Assembly (NCBI GenBank): GCA_002469605.1
Contig: DKMV01000094.1
Location: forward strand, 243 to 15,048
Length of the DNA stretch: 14,806 bases
Direction: 5' to 3'
Source: Leclercia sp. UBA7405
GTDB lineage: Bacteria; Pseudomonadota; Gammaproteobacteria; Enterobacterales; Enterobacteriaceae
The notes under the pieces were generated by a model. It did not search any database. It saw only the letters and a list, made by a program, of their open reading frames with translations, and was not told the origin of the DNA. Positions 6,348 to 14,770 of the stretch are shown here, one piece after another (position 1 is the first letter of the stretch; every line of letters begins with the position of its first letter). Position numbers and translations under genes: made by a program.

Positions 6348-7817
6348 ATGACTTTTCGCCATTGTGTGGCTGTCGATTTAGGCGCATCCAGCGGCCGCGT
6401 AATGCTGGCTACTTATGACAGCGACCTGCGCACCCTTTCGCTACGTGAAATGCACCGCTTTGTTAACTGCCTGCAAAAGCAGGCGGGTTTTGACGTCTGG
6501 GATATTGATAGCCTGGAGGCGGAGATCCGCACCGGCCTGCGCAAAGTGTGCGATGACGGTATTTATATCGACAGCATCGGCATTGATACCTGGGGGGTGG
6601 ACTATGTGCTGCTGGACCGTAACGGCGAGCGCGTCGGCCTGCCGGTGTCGTATCGCGATAGCCGCACCGACGGGGTGATGGTCCGCGCCATTGCCGGGCT
6701 GGGTAAAGCGGAAATTTACGGCCGCAGCGGCATCCAGTTTTTACCCTTCAACACCCTCTATCAGCTGCGCGCCTTCACGGAACAGCAGCCAGAGCAGGCG
6801 GCGCGGGTTGCCCACGCCCTGATGATCCCGGACTACTTCAGCTACCGCCTCACCGGGCAGATGAACTGGGAATACACCAACGCCACCACCACCCAGATGG
6901 TAAACATCAGTTCCGATAGCTGGGATGAGCGCCTGCTTGGCTGGACCGGGGCCGATGCCGGCTGGTTCGGCACGCCAACCCATCCGGGCAATGTGATTGG
7001 CCACTGGACCTGCCCGCAGGGCAACGCCATTCCGGTGGTGGCCGTCGCCAGCCATGACACCGCCAGCGCGGTGATCGCCGCACCGCTGGCAGGCCCGGAC
7101 GCGGCTTATCTCTCGTCCGGTACCTGGTCGCTGATGGGCTTTGAGAGCAAAACGCCCTACACCAGCGAACAGGCCCAGGCGGCAAACATCACCAACGAGG
7201 GCGGCGCCGAGGGCCGCTACCGGGTGCTGAAAAATATCATGGGGCTGTGGCTGCTCCAGCGGGTGCTGAAAGAGCAGAACGTCAGCGACCTGCCGGCCTT
7301 AATCGCCGAGACCGAAAAGCTGGCGGCCTGCAGTTTCCTGATCAATCCGAACGACGATCGTTTTATCAACCCGGCGCACATGAGCAGCGAAATCCAGGCC
7401 GCCTGCCGGGAGAGCAATCAGCCGGTGCCCTGGAGCCCGGCGGAGCTGGCGCGCTGCATCTTTGATAGCCTCGCCCTGCTTTACGCCGATGTGCTGAACG
7501 AACTGGCGGCGCTGCGCGGTAAGCCCTTTAGCCAGCTGCATATTGTGGGCGGCGGCTGCCAGAACCAGCTGTTGAACCAGCTCTGCGCCGACGCCTGCGG
7601 CATACCTGTGTTAGCCGGGCCGGTTGAGGCCTCGACCCTGGGCAATATTGGCGTCCAGCTGATGACCCTGGACGAGCTGGAGAGCGTTGATGATTTCCGC
7701 GCGCTGGTCACCCACAACGACAGTCTCACCACCTTTACCCCCAACCCTTTTCATGAAATTGCCCTCTACCGGGCGCGGTTTCAGCAAAATCGACAGACAA
7801 AGGAGCTTTGCGCATGA
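6348..7817 (+). CDS. rhaB: RhaB, L-rhamnulose kinase
   Basis: 489 residues, the same as E. coli RhaB. It is a cytoplasmic FGGY-family sugar kinase that phosphorylates L-rhamnulose with ATP to L-rhamnulose-1-phosphate. Conserved features: the N-terminal ATP-binding loop ASSGR (13-17), the DTWGVD segment (80-85), the catalytic base Asp237 within SHDTAS, and the C-terminal nucleotide-binding segment HIVGGGCQN near residues 399-407. The ATG at 6348 has AAGGA seven bases upstream. It is the first gene of rhaBAD, under the RhaS/CRP promoter described. Its stop overlaps the rhaA start (ATGA at 7814-7817), which implies coupled translation. Confidence 0.98.
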   Translation: MTFRHCVAVDLGASSGRVMLATYDSDLRTLSLREMHRFVNCLQKQAGFDVWDIDSLEAEIRTGLRKVCDDGIYIDSIGIDTWGVDYVLLDRNGERVGLPVSYRDSRTDGVMVRAIAGLGKAEIYGRSGIQFLPFNTLYQLRAFTEQQPEQAARVAHALMIPDYFSYRLTGQMNWEYTNATTTQMVNISSDSWDERLLGWTGADAGWFGTPTHPGNVIGHWTCPQGNAIPVVAVASHDTASAVIAAPLAGPDAAYLSSGTWSLMGFESKTPYTSEQAQAANITNEGGAEGRYRVLKNIMGLWLLQRVLKEQNVSDLPALIAETEKLAACSFLINPNDDRFINPAHMSSEIQAACRESNQPVPWSPAELARCIFDSLALLYADVLNELAALRGKPFSQLHIVGGGCQNQLLNQLCADACGIPVLAGPVEASTLGNIGVQLMTLDELESVDDFRALVTHNDSLTTFTPNPFHEIALYRARFQQNRQTKELCA

Positions 7818-9073
7818 CCACTCAACTAGAACAAGCCTGGGATCTGGCTAAACAGCGTTTCGCCGCCGTCGGCGTGGATGTCGACGAGGCGCTGCGCCAG
7901 CTCGATCGTCTGCCGGTCTCCATGCACTGCTGGCAGGGCGATGACGTCGCCGGCTTCGAGAACCCGGGCGGGGCGCTGACGGGTGGTATCCAGGCAACCG
8001 GTAACTATCCGGGCAAAGCGCGTAACGCCGCCGAACTGCGGGCGGATCTGGAGCTGGCCCTGAGCCTGATCCCGGGCCCGCTGCGCCTGAATCTGCATGC
8101 CATTTATCACGAAGCGGACGAGCCGGTAGCGCGCAATAAAATCAAACCGGAACACTTTAAGAACTGGGTCGAGTGGGCCAAAGCCAACCGGCTGGGGCTG
8201 GATTTTAACCCCTCCTGCTTCTCGCACCCGCTCAGCGCCGACGGCTTTACCCTCGCCCATGCTAACGACGAGATCCGCCAGTTCTGGATCGAGCACGTGC
8301 AGGCCTGCCGCCGCGTCTCGGCGTACTTTGGCGAGCAGCTGGGCACGGCGTCGGTAATGAATATCTGGATCCCGGACGGCATGAAAGATATCACCGTCGA
8401 CCGCCTCGCTCCGCGCCAGCGCCTGCTGGCGGCGCTGGATGAAGCAATGAGCGAAAAGCTGAACCCGGCGCACCATATCGACGCCGTGGAGAGCAAGCTG
8501 TTCGGCATTGGTGCCGAGAGCTACACCGTCGGTTCTAACGAGTTCTATATGGGTTACGCCACCAGCCGCCAGACCGCGCTCTGCCTGGATGCGGGCCACT
8601 TCCACCCCACCGAGGTGATCTCCGACAAGATCTCCGCCGCCATGCTCTTTGTACCGCGCCTGCTGCTGCACGTCAGCCGCCCGGTGCGCTGGGACAGCGA
8701 CCATGTGGTGCTGCTGGATGACGAAACCCAGGCGATTGCCAGCGAGATTATTCGCCACGATCTCTTTGACCGGGTGCATATCGGCCTCGACTTCTTCGAC
8801 GCCTCTATCAACCGCATCGCGGCCTGGGTTATCGGCACCCGCAACATGAAAAAAGCGCTGCTGCGCGCCCTGCTGGAGCCGACCGACATGCTGAAGCAGC
8901 TGGAGGAGAGCGGGGATTACACCGCCCGCCTGGCGCTGCTGGAAGAGCAAAAATCCCTGCCGTGGCAGGCCGTCTGGGAGATGTACTGCCAGCGCAACGA
9001 CGCTCCGGCGGGCAGCCAGTGGCTGGATAACGTGCGGACCTATGAGCAGGACGTGTTAAGTAAGCGCGGGTAA
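7814..9073 (+). CDS. rhaA: RhaA, L-rhamnose isomerase
   Basis: 419 residues, as in E. coli. It catalyses the manganese-dependent interconversion of L-rhamnose and L-rhamnulose in the cytoplasm, the first catabolic step. Metal ligands His262 ([10 protein letters not shown]), Asp294 and Asp296 (VRWDSDHVV) are in place, as is the conserved [20 protein letters not shown] region (225-244). A TTG two codons upstream is in frame, but the ATG at 7814 matches E. coli, overlaps the rhaB stop as ATGA and has AAGGAG (about 7800-7804) before it. Unlike the tight rhaB-rhaA junction, the next junction contains a pair of palindromes before rhaD. Confidence 0.98.
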   Translation: MTTQLEQAWDLAKQRFAAVGVDVDEALRQLDRLPVSMHCWQGDDVAGFENPGGALTGGIQATGNYPGKARNAAELRADLELALSLIPGPLRLNLHAIYHEADEPVARNKIKPEHFKNWVEWAKANRLGLDFNPSCFSHPLSADGFTLAHANDEIRQFWIEHVQACRRVSAYFGEQLGTASVMNIWIPDGMKDITVDRLAPRQRLLAALDEAMSEKLNPAHHIDAVESKLFGIGAESYTVGSNEFYMGYATSRQTALCLDAGHFHPTEVISDKISAAMLFVPRLLLHVSRPVRWDSDHVVLLDDETQAIASEIIRHDLFDRVHIGLDFFDASINRIAAWVIGTRNMKKALLRALLEPTDMLKQLEESGDYTARLALLEEQKSLPWQAVWEMYCQRNDAPAGSQWLDNVRTYEQDVLSKRG

Positions 9074-9076
9074 TTG

Positions 9077-9158
9077 CCCCTCACCCTAACCCTCTTCCCA
9101 TAGGGGAGAGGGAACTTTTACCCCCTCTCCCCTATGGGGAGAGGGCCGGGGTGAGGGG
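9077..9158. repeat. Paired inverted REP-like palindromes between rhaA and rhaD
   Basis: Copies at 9077-9112 and 9121-9158 in opposite orientation, only 8 bp apart, of the same element as at 1453-1590. The left copy has one stem mismatch (CTCTTCCC against GGGGAGAG) that could still form a G-U pair in RNA; loops are ATA and TAT. The pair lies four bases after the rhaA stop, inside the rhaBAD operon. As RNA it could protect rhaBA mRNA from 3' exonucleases or reduce rhaD expression; either is inference. Confidence 0.85.
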
Positions 9159-9192
9159 TAACTCTCACCGCGATAACAGGAAAGAACAGACT

Positions 9193-10023
9193 ATGCAGAC
9201 CATCACCGAATCCTGGTTCGTCCAGGGCATGATTAAAGCCACCTCCGACGCCTGGCTGAAAGGCTGGGATGAGCGCAACGGCGGCAACCTGACGCTGCGT
9301 CTCGACGACGCGGATCTCGCCCCCTTTGAGGCCGACTTCCATCCGCAGCCGCGCTATATCGCGCTGAGCCAGCCGATGCCGCTACTGGCCAACACGCCTT
9401 TTATCGTTACCGGTTCCGGCAAGTTCTTCCGCAACGTCCAGCTCGACCCCACCGCCAACTTAGGGGTGGTAAAAGTGGACAGCGACGGCGCGGGATACCA
9501 CATTCTTTGGGGGCTGACGAACGAAGCGGTACCCACCTCCGAGCTGCCGGCGCACTTCCTCTCCCACTGCGAGCGCATTAAAGCGACCGGCGGCAAAGAC
9601 CGGGTGATCATGCACTGCCACGCCACCAACCTGATCGCCCTGACCTTTGTTCTGGAGAACAGCACCGACGTTATCACCCGCCAGCTGTGGGAAGGGAGCA
9701 CCGAGTGTCTGGTGGTGTTCCCGGACGGCGTGGGCATTCTGCCGTGGATGGTGCCGGGCACCGACGAGATCGGCCAGGTCACCGCGCAGGAGATGCAGAA
9801 GCACGCCCTGGTGCTGTGGCCGTTCCACGGCGTATTTGGCAGCGGCCCGACGCTGGATGAAACCTTTGGCCTGATCGACACCGCCGAGAAGTCGGCTGAA
9901 GTGCTGGTGAAGGTCTACTCCATGGGTGGCATGAAGCAGACCATCACCCGGGAAGAGCTAATTGCGCTGGGCAGACGTTTTGACGTTACCCCCATGCAGT
10001 CGGCGTTAGATTTGTACCCATAA
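9193..10023 (+). CDS. rhaD: RhaD, L-rhamnulose-1-phosphate aldolase
   Basis: 276 residues against 274 in E. coli. It is a zinc-dependent class II aldolase that cleaves L-rhamnulose-1-phosphate into dihydroxyacetone phosphate and L-lactaldehyde. The catalytic Glu117 ([11 protein letters not shown]) and zinc ligands His141, His143 (VIMHCHATN) and His212 (WPFHGVFG) are all present at the E. coli positions. An in-frame GTG at 9151 would start inside the palindromic repeat; the ATG at 9193 is taken because AGGAAAG lies just upstream (around 9178-9184) and the N terminus matches E. coli. It is separated from rhaA by 119 bp that hold the palindromes, and is followed 81 bp later by an ABC importer gene on the same strand. 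Confidence 0.98.
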   Translation: MQTITESWFVQGMIKATSDAWLKGWDERNGGNLTLRLDDADLAPFEADFHPQPRYIALSQPMPLLANTPFIVTGSGKFFRNVQLDPTANLGVVKVDSDGAGYHILWGLTNEAVPTSELPAHFLSHCERIKATGGKDRVIMHCHATNLIALTFVLENSTDVITRQLWEGSTECLVVFPDGVGILPWMVPGTDEIGQVTAQEMQKHALVLWPFHGVFGSGPTLDETFGLIDTAEKSAEVLVKVYSMGGMKQTITREELIALGRRFDVTPMQSALDLYP

Positions 10024-10031
10024 GAACATCG

Positions 10032-10055
10032 CGCCCCGCTCACTGAGACGGGGCG
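10032..10055 (+). other. GC-rich hairpin after rhaD
   Basis: CGCCCCG (10032-10038) pairs with CGGGGCG (10049-10055); CTC and GAG extend the stem across a single bulged A around an ACT loop. Six A residues follow on the plus strand and no T-run, so it does not look like an intrinsic terminator for rhaD. A role as an RNA 3' end or processing structure within a longer transcript is possible. Confidence 0.5.
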
Positions 10056-10104
10056 AAAAAACACCTGCAAACCCTACACAACTCACTCTCGTGGAGTAAA
10101 AGCA

Positions 10105-11091
10105 ATGAAAATAAAGACAAGCTTGATCCTCACCGTTGCCGCCCTGGCGTTGTCCGGTTCCGCCTTAGCTGAAGTCAAAATCGCCCTGGTGGCGAAGTCA
10201 TTAGGAAATGGGTTCTTCGAAGCCGCGAACGTGGGCGCGCAGGAGGCCGCCAAAGAGTTGGGTGATGTAAAAGTGATTTATACCGGCCCCACAACCACCA
10301 CCGCCGAAGCGCAGATCGAAGTGCTGAACGGCCTGATCGCCCAGGGGGTGGATGCGATCGCCATCTCCGCCAACGATCCCGACGCGCTGGTGCCGGTGCT
10401 GAAAAAAGCGATGCAGCGCGGTATCAAGGTGGTCTCCTGGGATTCCGGCGTGGCGAAGGCCGGGCGCCAGATCCACCTGAATCCCTCCAATAACGCGCTG
10501 ATCGGCGAAACCAACGTCAAGCTGGCGGCCGAGGCGCTGAAAGCCCTGAACGTCGAAAAAGGCGAAGTGGCGGTGCTGAGTGCCACCCCAACCTCCACCA
10601 ACCAGAATACCTGGATTGCCGAGATGAAAAAGGTGCTGCCGAAGTACCCCTCCGTCAATCTGGTGACCGTCGCCTATGGCGATGATCTGTCGGATAAGAG
10701 CTACCGCGAAGCGGTGGGCCTGTTGAAGACTTACCCGGATCTGAAGGTGATCGTCTCCCCGTCGTCGGTGGGGATCGTGGCCGCCGCCCAGGCGGTGAAG
10801 GATCAGGGCAAAATCGGCAAGGTGTATGTCACCGGCTTAGGGTTGCCGTCCGAGATGGCGGGCGCGGTGAAATCCGGCGCCAGCAAGAGCTTCGCCATCT
10901 GGAACCCGATTGACCTCGGCTATGCCGCGACTTACCTGGCGGATGACCTGGTCAAAGGCACGGCAACCAAAGACGAAGCCAGCATGGGCAAACTGGGCAA
11001 AGTGAAGCTGGATGCGGACGGCAGCGGCGCAATGGCGGAGCCTTTTGTCTACGATGCCAGCAATATTGATAAGTTCTCGAAGATCTTCTGA
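10105..11091 (+). CDS. Rhamnose-type ABC importer, periplasmic sugar-binding protein
   Basis: A 328-residue periplasmic binding protein of the ribose/LsrB-like type (Peripla_BP_4). A Sec signal peptide is clear: positively charged MKIK, a hydrophobic core and an ALA cleavage site after residue 22. The mature part begins EVKIALVAKSLGNGFF. Residues that bind AI-2 in E. coli LsrB, as I recall them, are only partly kept: Lys31, Asp113, Gln167 and Pro219 fit, but the Asp equivalent is Asn166 and the Ala equivalent is Ser221. So L-rhamnose, rather than AI-2, is favoured, also by position behind rhaD. It resembles the binding protein of the rhizobial rhamnose importer, confusingly also named RhaS; no symbol is given to avoid a clash with the activator. 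GGAG at 10093-10096 precedes the ATG. Substrate is inferred. Confidence 0.88.
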   Translation: MKIKTSLILTVAALALSGSALAEVKIALVAKSLGNGFFEAANVGAQEAAKELGDVKVIYTGPTTTTAEAQIEVLNGLIAQGVDAIAISANDPDALVPVLKKAMQRGIKVVSWDSGVAKAGRQIHLNPSNNALIGETNVKLAAEALKALNVEKGEVAVLSATPTSTNQNTWIAEMKKVLPKYPSVNLVTVAYGDDLSDKSYREAVGLLKTYPDLKVIVSPSSVGIVAAAQAVKDQGKIGKVYVTGLGLPSEMAGAVKSGASKSFAIWNPIDLGYAATYLADDLVKGTATKDEASMGKLGKVKLDADGSGAMAEPFVYDASNIDKFSKIF

Positions 11092-11099
11092 AAACGTCA

Positions 11100-11230
11100 C
11101 CCCTCACCCTAACCCTCTCCCCAAAGGGGAGAGGGAACCGATCGAGCACTCAACCTGACTCCATCACCGGAGGGGGGTAGGCAACGGTCGAGCCCCTCGC
11201 CCCTTTGGGGAGAGGGGTTGGGGTGAGGGG
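11100..11230. repeat. Paired inverted REP-like palindromes between binding-protein and ATPase genes
   Basis: Copies at 11100-11135 and 11193-11230 in opposite orientation, 57 bp apart, of the same element as at 1453-1590. The left stem is perfect with an AAA loop; the right copy has a G-A mismatch in CCCCTCGCCCC/GGGGAGAGGGG and a TTT loop. They fill most of the 163-bp gap between two genes that must be expressed together. In E. coli, REP sequences between malE and malF help keep binding-protein mRNA more abundant than permease mRNA; the same position here suggests a similar effect. Confidence 0.85.
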
Positions 11231-11254
11231 TTGTGAATTACCTGGAGAGCTATC

Positions 11255-12757
11255 ATGACGCCACTGCTGCAACTCAAAAACATCACCAAGCTGTTCCCCG
11301 GCGTGCGCGCCCTGGAAAACGTGCAGCTTGAACTCTGGCCCGGCAAAGTCACCGCCCTAATCGGCGAAAACGGCGCGGGCAAATCGACGCTGGTCAAAGT
11401 GATGACCGGCATCTACCAGCCTGACGAGGGGGAGATCCTTTACAAGGCGATTCCCATTTCGCTGCCCACGCCGGAGTCGGCGCACAAGGTGGGGATCACC
11501 GCCATTCACCAGGAGACCGTGCTCTTTGATGAGCTGTCGGTCACCGAGAATATTTTTGTCGGCCAGTACCTCTACAAGGGCATTTTCAAAAAGCTCGACT
11601 GGCCGCAGATGCATCGCCGGGCGCAGGAGATCCTCACCCGCCTGGAGGTGCAGATTGACCCACGCGCCACCCTCAAAACCCTGAGCATCGCCCAGCGGCA
11701 CATGGTGGCAATCGCCCGCGCGCTCTCCTTTGAGGCCCAGGTGGTTATTCTCGACGAACCCACCGCTGCCCTGTCCCAGCACGAAATCCTCGAGTTTTAT
11801 CAAATCGTTGAGCGCCTGAAGCATGAGGGCAAAGCGATTTTGTTTATCTCGCACAAGTTCGACGAGATTTTTGAGCTGGCAGACCACTACACCATTCTGC
11901 GCGACGGGGTGTTTGTCGGCGCCGGTGCCATCAACGACATCACCGAGGAGAAGATGGTGGCGATGATGGTGGGGCGCGCCATTACCCAGACCTTCCCGAA
12001 AGTGGCCTGCGAAAAGGGCGACAAGGTGCTGGAGGTGAAATCGCTCTGCCACCCGACGGAGTTCGCCAACATCTCTTTCACCCTGCACAAAGGGGAAATC
12101 CTCGGCTTTTACGGGCTGGTGGGAGCCGGACGTACCGAGCTGATGCAGGCGCTCTGTGGCGTGACCCGCCCCTCCTCGGGCGAGATCCTGCTGCAGGGTA
12201 AAGACATGCACTTCCGCCAGCCGTCGGATGCCATCCGGGCGGGCATCGTCTGCGTACCGGAAGAGCGCCAGAAGCAGGGGGCGATCATTGAGCTCTCCAT
12301 TGCTCAGAACATCAGCCTGCCGCAGCTCGGCCGGCTCAACCCCAACGGCGTGCTGCACGACGAGCGGGAGTGGCGGCTGGCGGAGGAGTACGCCAGCCGT
12401 CTGCAGGTGAAGGCCTTCAGCTGGAAGCAGGCGGTGGAGACCCTCTCCGGCGGCAACCAGCAAAAGGTGGTGATCGGCAAATGGCTGGCGACCCATCCTG
12501 AGGTGATCATCCTCGATGAGCCGACAAAAGGAATCGATATTGGCTCAAAAGCGGCGGTTCATCAGTTTATGTCCGAGCTGGTCGGCCAGGGGCTGGCGGT
12601 GATTATGGTCTCCTCTGAACTGCCGGAGGTGATGGGCATGGCGGACAGAATTATCGTGATGCACGAAGGGCTGATGGTGGCGGAATACCAGGCAGGCGAC
12701 GCCACGGCAGAGACTATCGTCAGCGCCGCCAGCGGTGCCAGACAGGAGGCCGCATAA
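11255..12757 (+). CDS. Rhamnose-type ABC importer, double ATPase subunit
   Basis: 500 residues, with two ATPase domains as in RbsA, AraG and LsrA (CUT2 family); it energises sugar uptake at the inner face of the membrane. Domain 1: Walker A GENGAGKST (37-45), divergent signature LSIAQ (143-147), Walker B VVILDE (163-168), switch His200. Domain 2: altered Walker A GLVGAGRTE (287-295, no Lys), canonical signature LSGGNQQ (397-403), Walker B VIILDE (417-422), and SSE in place of the switch His. Such asymmetry is normal in this family, where one composite site does most of the hydrolysis. GGAG at 11243-11246 precedes the ATG. Its TAA overlaps the next start by one base. The rhizobial counterpart is called RhaT, not to be confused with the symporter. 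Confidence 0.9.
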   Translation: MTPLLQLKNITKLFPGVRALENVQLELWPGKVTALIGENGAGKSTLVKVMTGIYQPDEGEILYKAIPISLPTPESAHKVGITAIHQETVLFDELSVTENIFVGQYLYKGIFKKLDWPQMHRRAQEILTRLEVQIDPRATLKTLSIAQRHMVAIARALSFEAQVVILDEPTAALSQHEILEFYQIVERLKHEGKAILFISHKFDEIFELADHYTILRDGVFVGAGAINDITEEKMVAMMVGRAITQTFPKVACEKGDKVLEVKSLCHPTEFANISFTLHKGEILGFYGLVGAGRTELMQALCGVTRPSSGEILLQGKDMHFRQPSDAIRAGIVCVPEERQKQGAIIELSIAQNISLPQLGRLNPNGVLHDEREWRLAEEYASRLQVKAFSWKQAVETLSGGNQQKVVIGKWLATHPEVIILDEPTKGIDIGSKAAVHQFMSELVGQGLAVIMVSSELPEVMGMADRIIVMHEGLMVAEYQAGDATAETIVSAASGARQEAA

Positions 12758-13761
12758 TGTTCAGGCAACTGCTTAAACACCGGGAAGCGCTGCTGGGGGC
12801 GGTGATCGTTTTGATGATCCTCGCCATCGGCAGCCGCGTGCCGTCGTTTATCGCCCCGGGCAACCTGGTGGAGATATTCAATGACACCTCCATCCTGATT
12901 ATTCTCGCCCTCGGCCAGATGATGGTGCTGTTAACCAAAGGCATCGACCTGTCGATGGCGGCCAACCTGGCGCTCACCGGGATGATCGTGGCGCTGATTA
13001 ACTTCCATTATCCGGCGGTTCCCGTCTGGGCGCTGCTGATCCTGGCGACCGCGCTGGGCCTGCTGATGGGCATCATCAACGGGCTGCTGGTGTGGAAGCT
13101 CGGCATTCCGGCGATTGTGGTGACGCTCGGCACCATGAGCATCTACCGCGGCATTATTTTTCTGCTCTCCGGCGGCGGCTGGGTGAACGCCAACCAGATG
13201 GGCGCCGACTTCCTCGCCCTGCCGCGCGCGGCGGTGCTGGGGCTACCGGTGCTGAGCTGGTGCGCCATCGCCGCGCTGCTGCTGGTGGGCTATTTCCTGC
13301 GCTACAGCCGCACCGGACGCGCGCTCTATACCGCGGGCGGCAACGCCACGGCGGCGTACTACACCGGGATCAACGCCGGAAAAATGCAGTTTGTCAGCTT
13401 CTGCCTCTCCGGGCTGCTTGCCGGGTTCTGCGGCTATCTGTGGATTTCACGCTTCGCCGTGGCCTACGTGGACGTGGCCAACGGCTTTGAGCTGCAGGTG
13501 GTGGCCGCCTGCGTTATCGGCGGCATCAGCACCATGGGCGGCACCGGGCGCGTGCTCGGCTGCCTGTTTGGCGCCCTGTTCCTCGGGGTGATCAACAACG
13601 CCCTGCCGGTAATTGGCGTGTCGCCGTTCTGGCAGATGGCTATCTCCGGCACGGTAATTGTGATTGCGGTTGTGCTCAACGAGCGCGGCAATAAACGCAA
13701 AGGGCGGTTGATTCTGCGCGATGCGGCGCTGGCGCGTCAGAAACTGGCGGTGAAACCATGA
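12757..13761 (+). CDS. Rhamnose-type ABC importer, permease subunit 1
   Basis: A 334-residue inner-membrane permease of the BPD_transp_2 (RbsC/LsrC-like) family with about eight to ten hydrophobic segments. The cytoplasmic coupling segment RTGRALYTAGGNATAAYYTG (about 186-205) and GGISTMGGTGRVLG in the second half are typical of the family. The ATG shares its A with the TAA stop of the ATPase gene (12755-12759), and CAGGAGG (12743-12749) is a strong ribosome site. The stop overlaps the start of the second permease. It forms the membrane channel with the next gene product. Rhamnose as substrate is inferred from neighbours and from resemblance to rhizobial RhaP/RhaQ. Confidence 0.88.
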   Translation: MFRQLLKHREALLGAVIVLMILAIGSRVPSFIAPGNLVEIFNDTSILIILALGQMMVLLTKGIDLSMAANLALTGMIVALINFHYPAVPVWALLILATALGLLMGIINGLLVWKLGIPAIVVTLGTMSIYRGIIFLLSGGGWVNANQMGADFLALPRAAVLGLPVLSWCAIAALLLVGYFLRYSRTGRALYTAGGNATAAYYTGINAGKMQFVSFCLSGLLAGFCGYLWISRFAVAYVDVANGFELQVVAACVIGGISTMGGTGRVLGCLFGALFLGVINNALPVIGVSPFWQMAISGTVIVIAVVLNERGNKRKGRLILRDAALARQKLAVKP

Positions 13762-14762
13762 GCAAAATAATGACCACTGAAGAGATGAAGCAGACCGCCT
13801 CACCGGCAGGGATCTTCCGCAGGCTGCTGTGCTGGGAAGGTTTTTTGCTGGCGGTTACCCTGGCGGTATTTGTGGTGAATGCCCTCGCCTCGCCCTACTT
13901 CCTGAATATCTGGAACCTCTCTGACGCCACCTTTAACTTCACCGAGAAAGCGATCATCGTGCTGCCGATGGCGATGCTGATTATCGCCCGGGAGATCGAC
14001 CTGTCGGTGGCCTCCACCATCGCGCTGAGCTCCACGGTAATGGGCTTTTGCGCGGCGGCGGGGATGGATACGCCCCTGCTGGTCTGCGTCGGGCTGGGGG
14101 TCGGGCTGCTGTGCGGGCTGTTCAACGGCCTGCTGGTAACGCGCTTTAACCTGTCGTCCATCGTCATCACCATCGGCACCATGAGCCTCTATCGCGGCAT
14201 CACCTACATTCTGCTCGGCGATCGGGCGCTCAACGACTACCCGGAGAGCTTCGCCTGGTTCGGACAGGGCTACGTCTGGGGCGCCCTGTCGTTTGAGTTC
14301 GCGCTCTTTATCGTGCTGGCCGCGGTGTTTGCCTTTGTGCTGCACCGCACCAACTTCGGCCGCCGCACTTACGCCATCGGCAATAACCCAACCGGGGCCT
14401 GGTATTCCGGCATTAACGTCAAACGCCACAACCTGATGCTGTTTGCGCTGGTGGGGCTAATGGCCGGGCTCGCCTCAGTGCTGCTCACCTCACGTCTTGG
14501 CAGTACCCGTCCGACCATTGCGATGGGCTGGGAGCTGGCGGTGGTCACCATGGCGGTGCTCGGCGGCGTCAATATTCTCGGCGGCTCCGGCAGCATGGTA
14601 GGGGTGATTATCGCCGCCTTCCTGATGGGGCTGGTGACCTTTGGCCTGAGCCTGCTCAACGTGCCCGGCATTGTGATGTCGGTGATTATCGGCGCGATGT
14701 TGATTGTGGTGATTTCACTGCCGATTATTACCCGCCGCGTGATGCAGCGACGGCGGGGCTAG
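13758..14762 (+). CDS. Rhamnose-type ABC importer, permease subunit 2
   Basis: A second BPD_transp_2 permease, also 334 residues and similar in layout to the first, with a longer polar N-terminal tail (MSKIMTTEEMKQTASPAG) before the first membrane segment. The coupling segment RTNFGRRTYAIGNNPTGAWY (about 197-216) and the GGVNILGGSGS motif are visible. The ATG overlaps the previous stop as ATGA (13758-13761), which implies coupled translation and equal subunit supply for a heterodimeric channel. A nearby second ATG at residue 5 could be an alternative start. A palindromic repeat begins eight bases after the stop. A rhamnose mutarotase gene (rhaM) might follow outside the window, but nothing here shows it. 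Confidence 0.88.
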   Translation: MSKIMTTEEMKQTASPAGIFRRLLCWEGFLLAVTLAVFVVNALASPYFLNIWNLSDATFNFTEKAIIVLPMAMLIIAREIDLSVASTIALSSTVMGFCAAAGMDTPLLVCVGLGVGLLCGLFNGLLVTRFNLSSIVITIGTMSLYRGITYILLGDRALNDYPESFAWFGQGYVWGALSFEFALFIVLAAVFAFVLHRTNFGRRTYAIGNNPTGAWYSGINVKRHNLMLFALVGLMAGLASVLLTSRLGSTRPTIAMGWELAVVTMAVLGGVNILGGSGSMVGVIIAAFLMGLVTFGLSLLNVPGIVMSVIIGAMLIVVISLPIITRRVMQRRRG

Positions 14763-14770
14763 CTATTTCT

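Noticed and set aside
7826..8950. Long minus-strand open frame of 374 codons opposite rhaA
   Set aside because: It lies fully within rhaA, which is a complete and strongly conserved gene. The frame is open because of G+C-rich codon use; the translation shows no recognisable domain and is rich in Gln, Arg and Val.
9151..9192. Earlier GTG start for rhaD
   Set aside because: It begins inside the palindromic repeat, has no ribosome site, and adds 14 residues absent from E. coli RhaD.
10032..10061. Hairpin after rhaD as an intrinsic terminator
   Set aside because: On the plus strand the stem is followed by six A residues, not T residues. On the minus strand no T-run follows the stem either.
10005..10080. 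A RhaS/CRP promoter for the ABC genes with the same geometry as rhaB and rhaT
   Set aside because: TACACA sits where a -10 could be, but the predicted half-site positions match poorly (about 7 of 17) and no TGTGA-N6-TCACA-like core is present at the expected distance.
11357..12496. Minus-strand open frame of 379 codons opposite the ABC ATPase gene
   Set aside because: It is a shadow of the conserved ATPase reading frame, with low-complexity His, Leu and Gly-rich translation and no ribosome site of note.
11255..12757. Degenerate Walker A and signature motifs in the ATPase as a sign of a broken gene
   Set aside because: Asymmetric degeneration (GAGRTE in domain 2, LSIAQ in domain 1) is usual in RbsA/AraG/LsrA-type double ATPases; the remaining composite site is complete.
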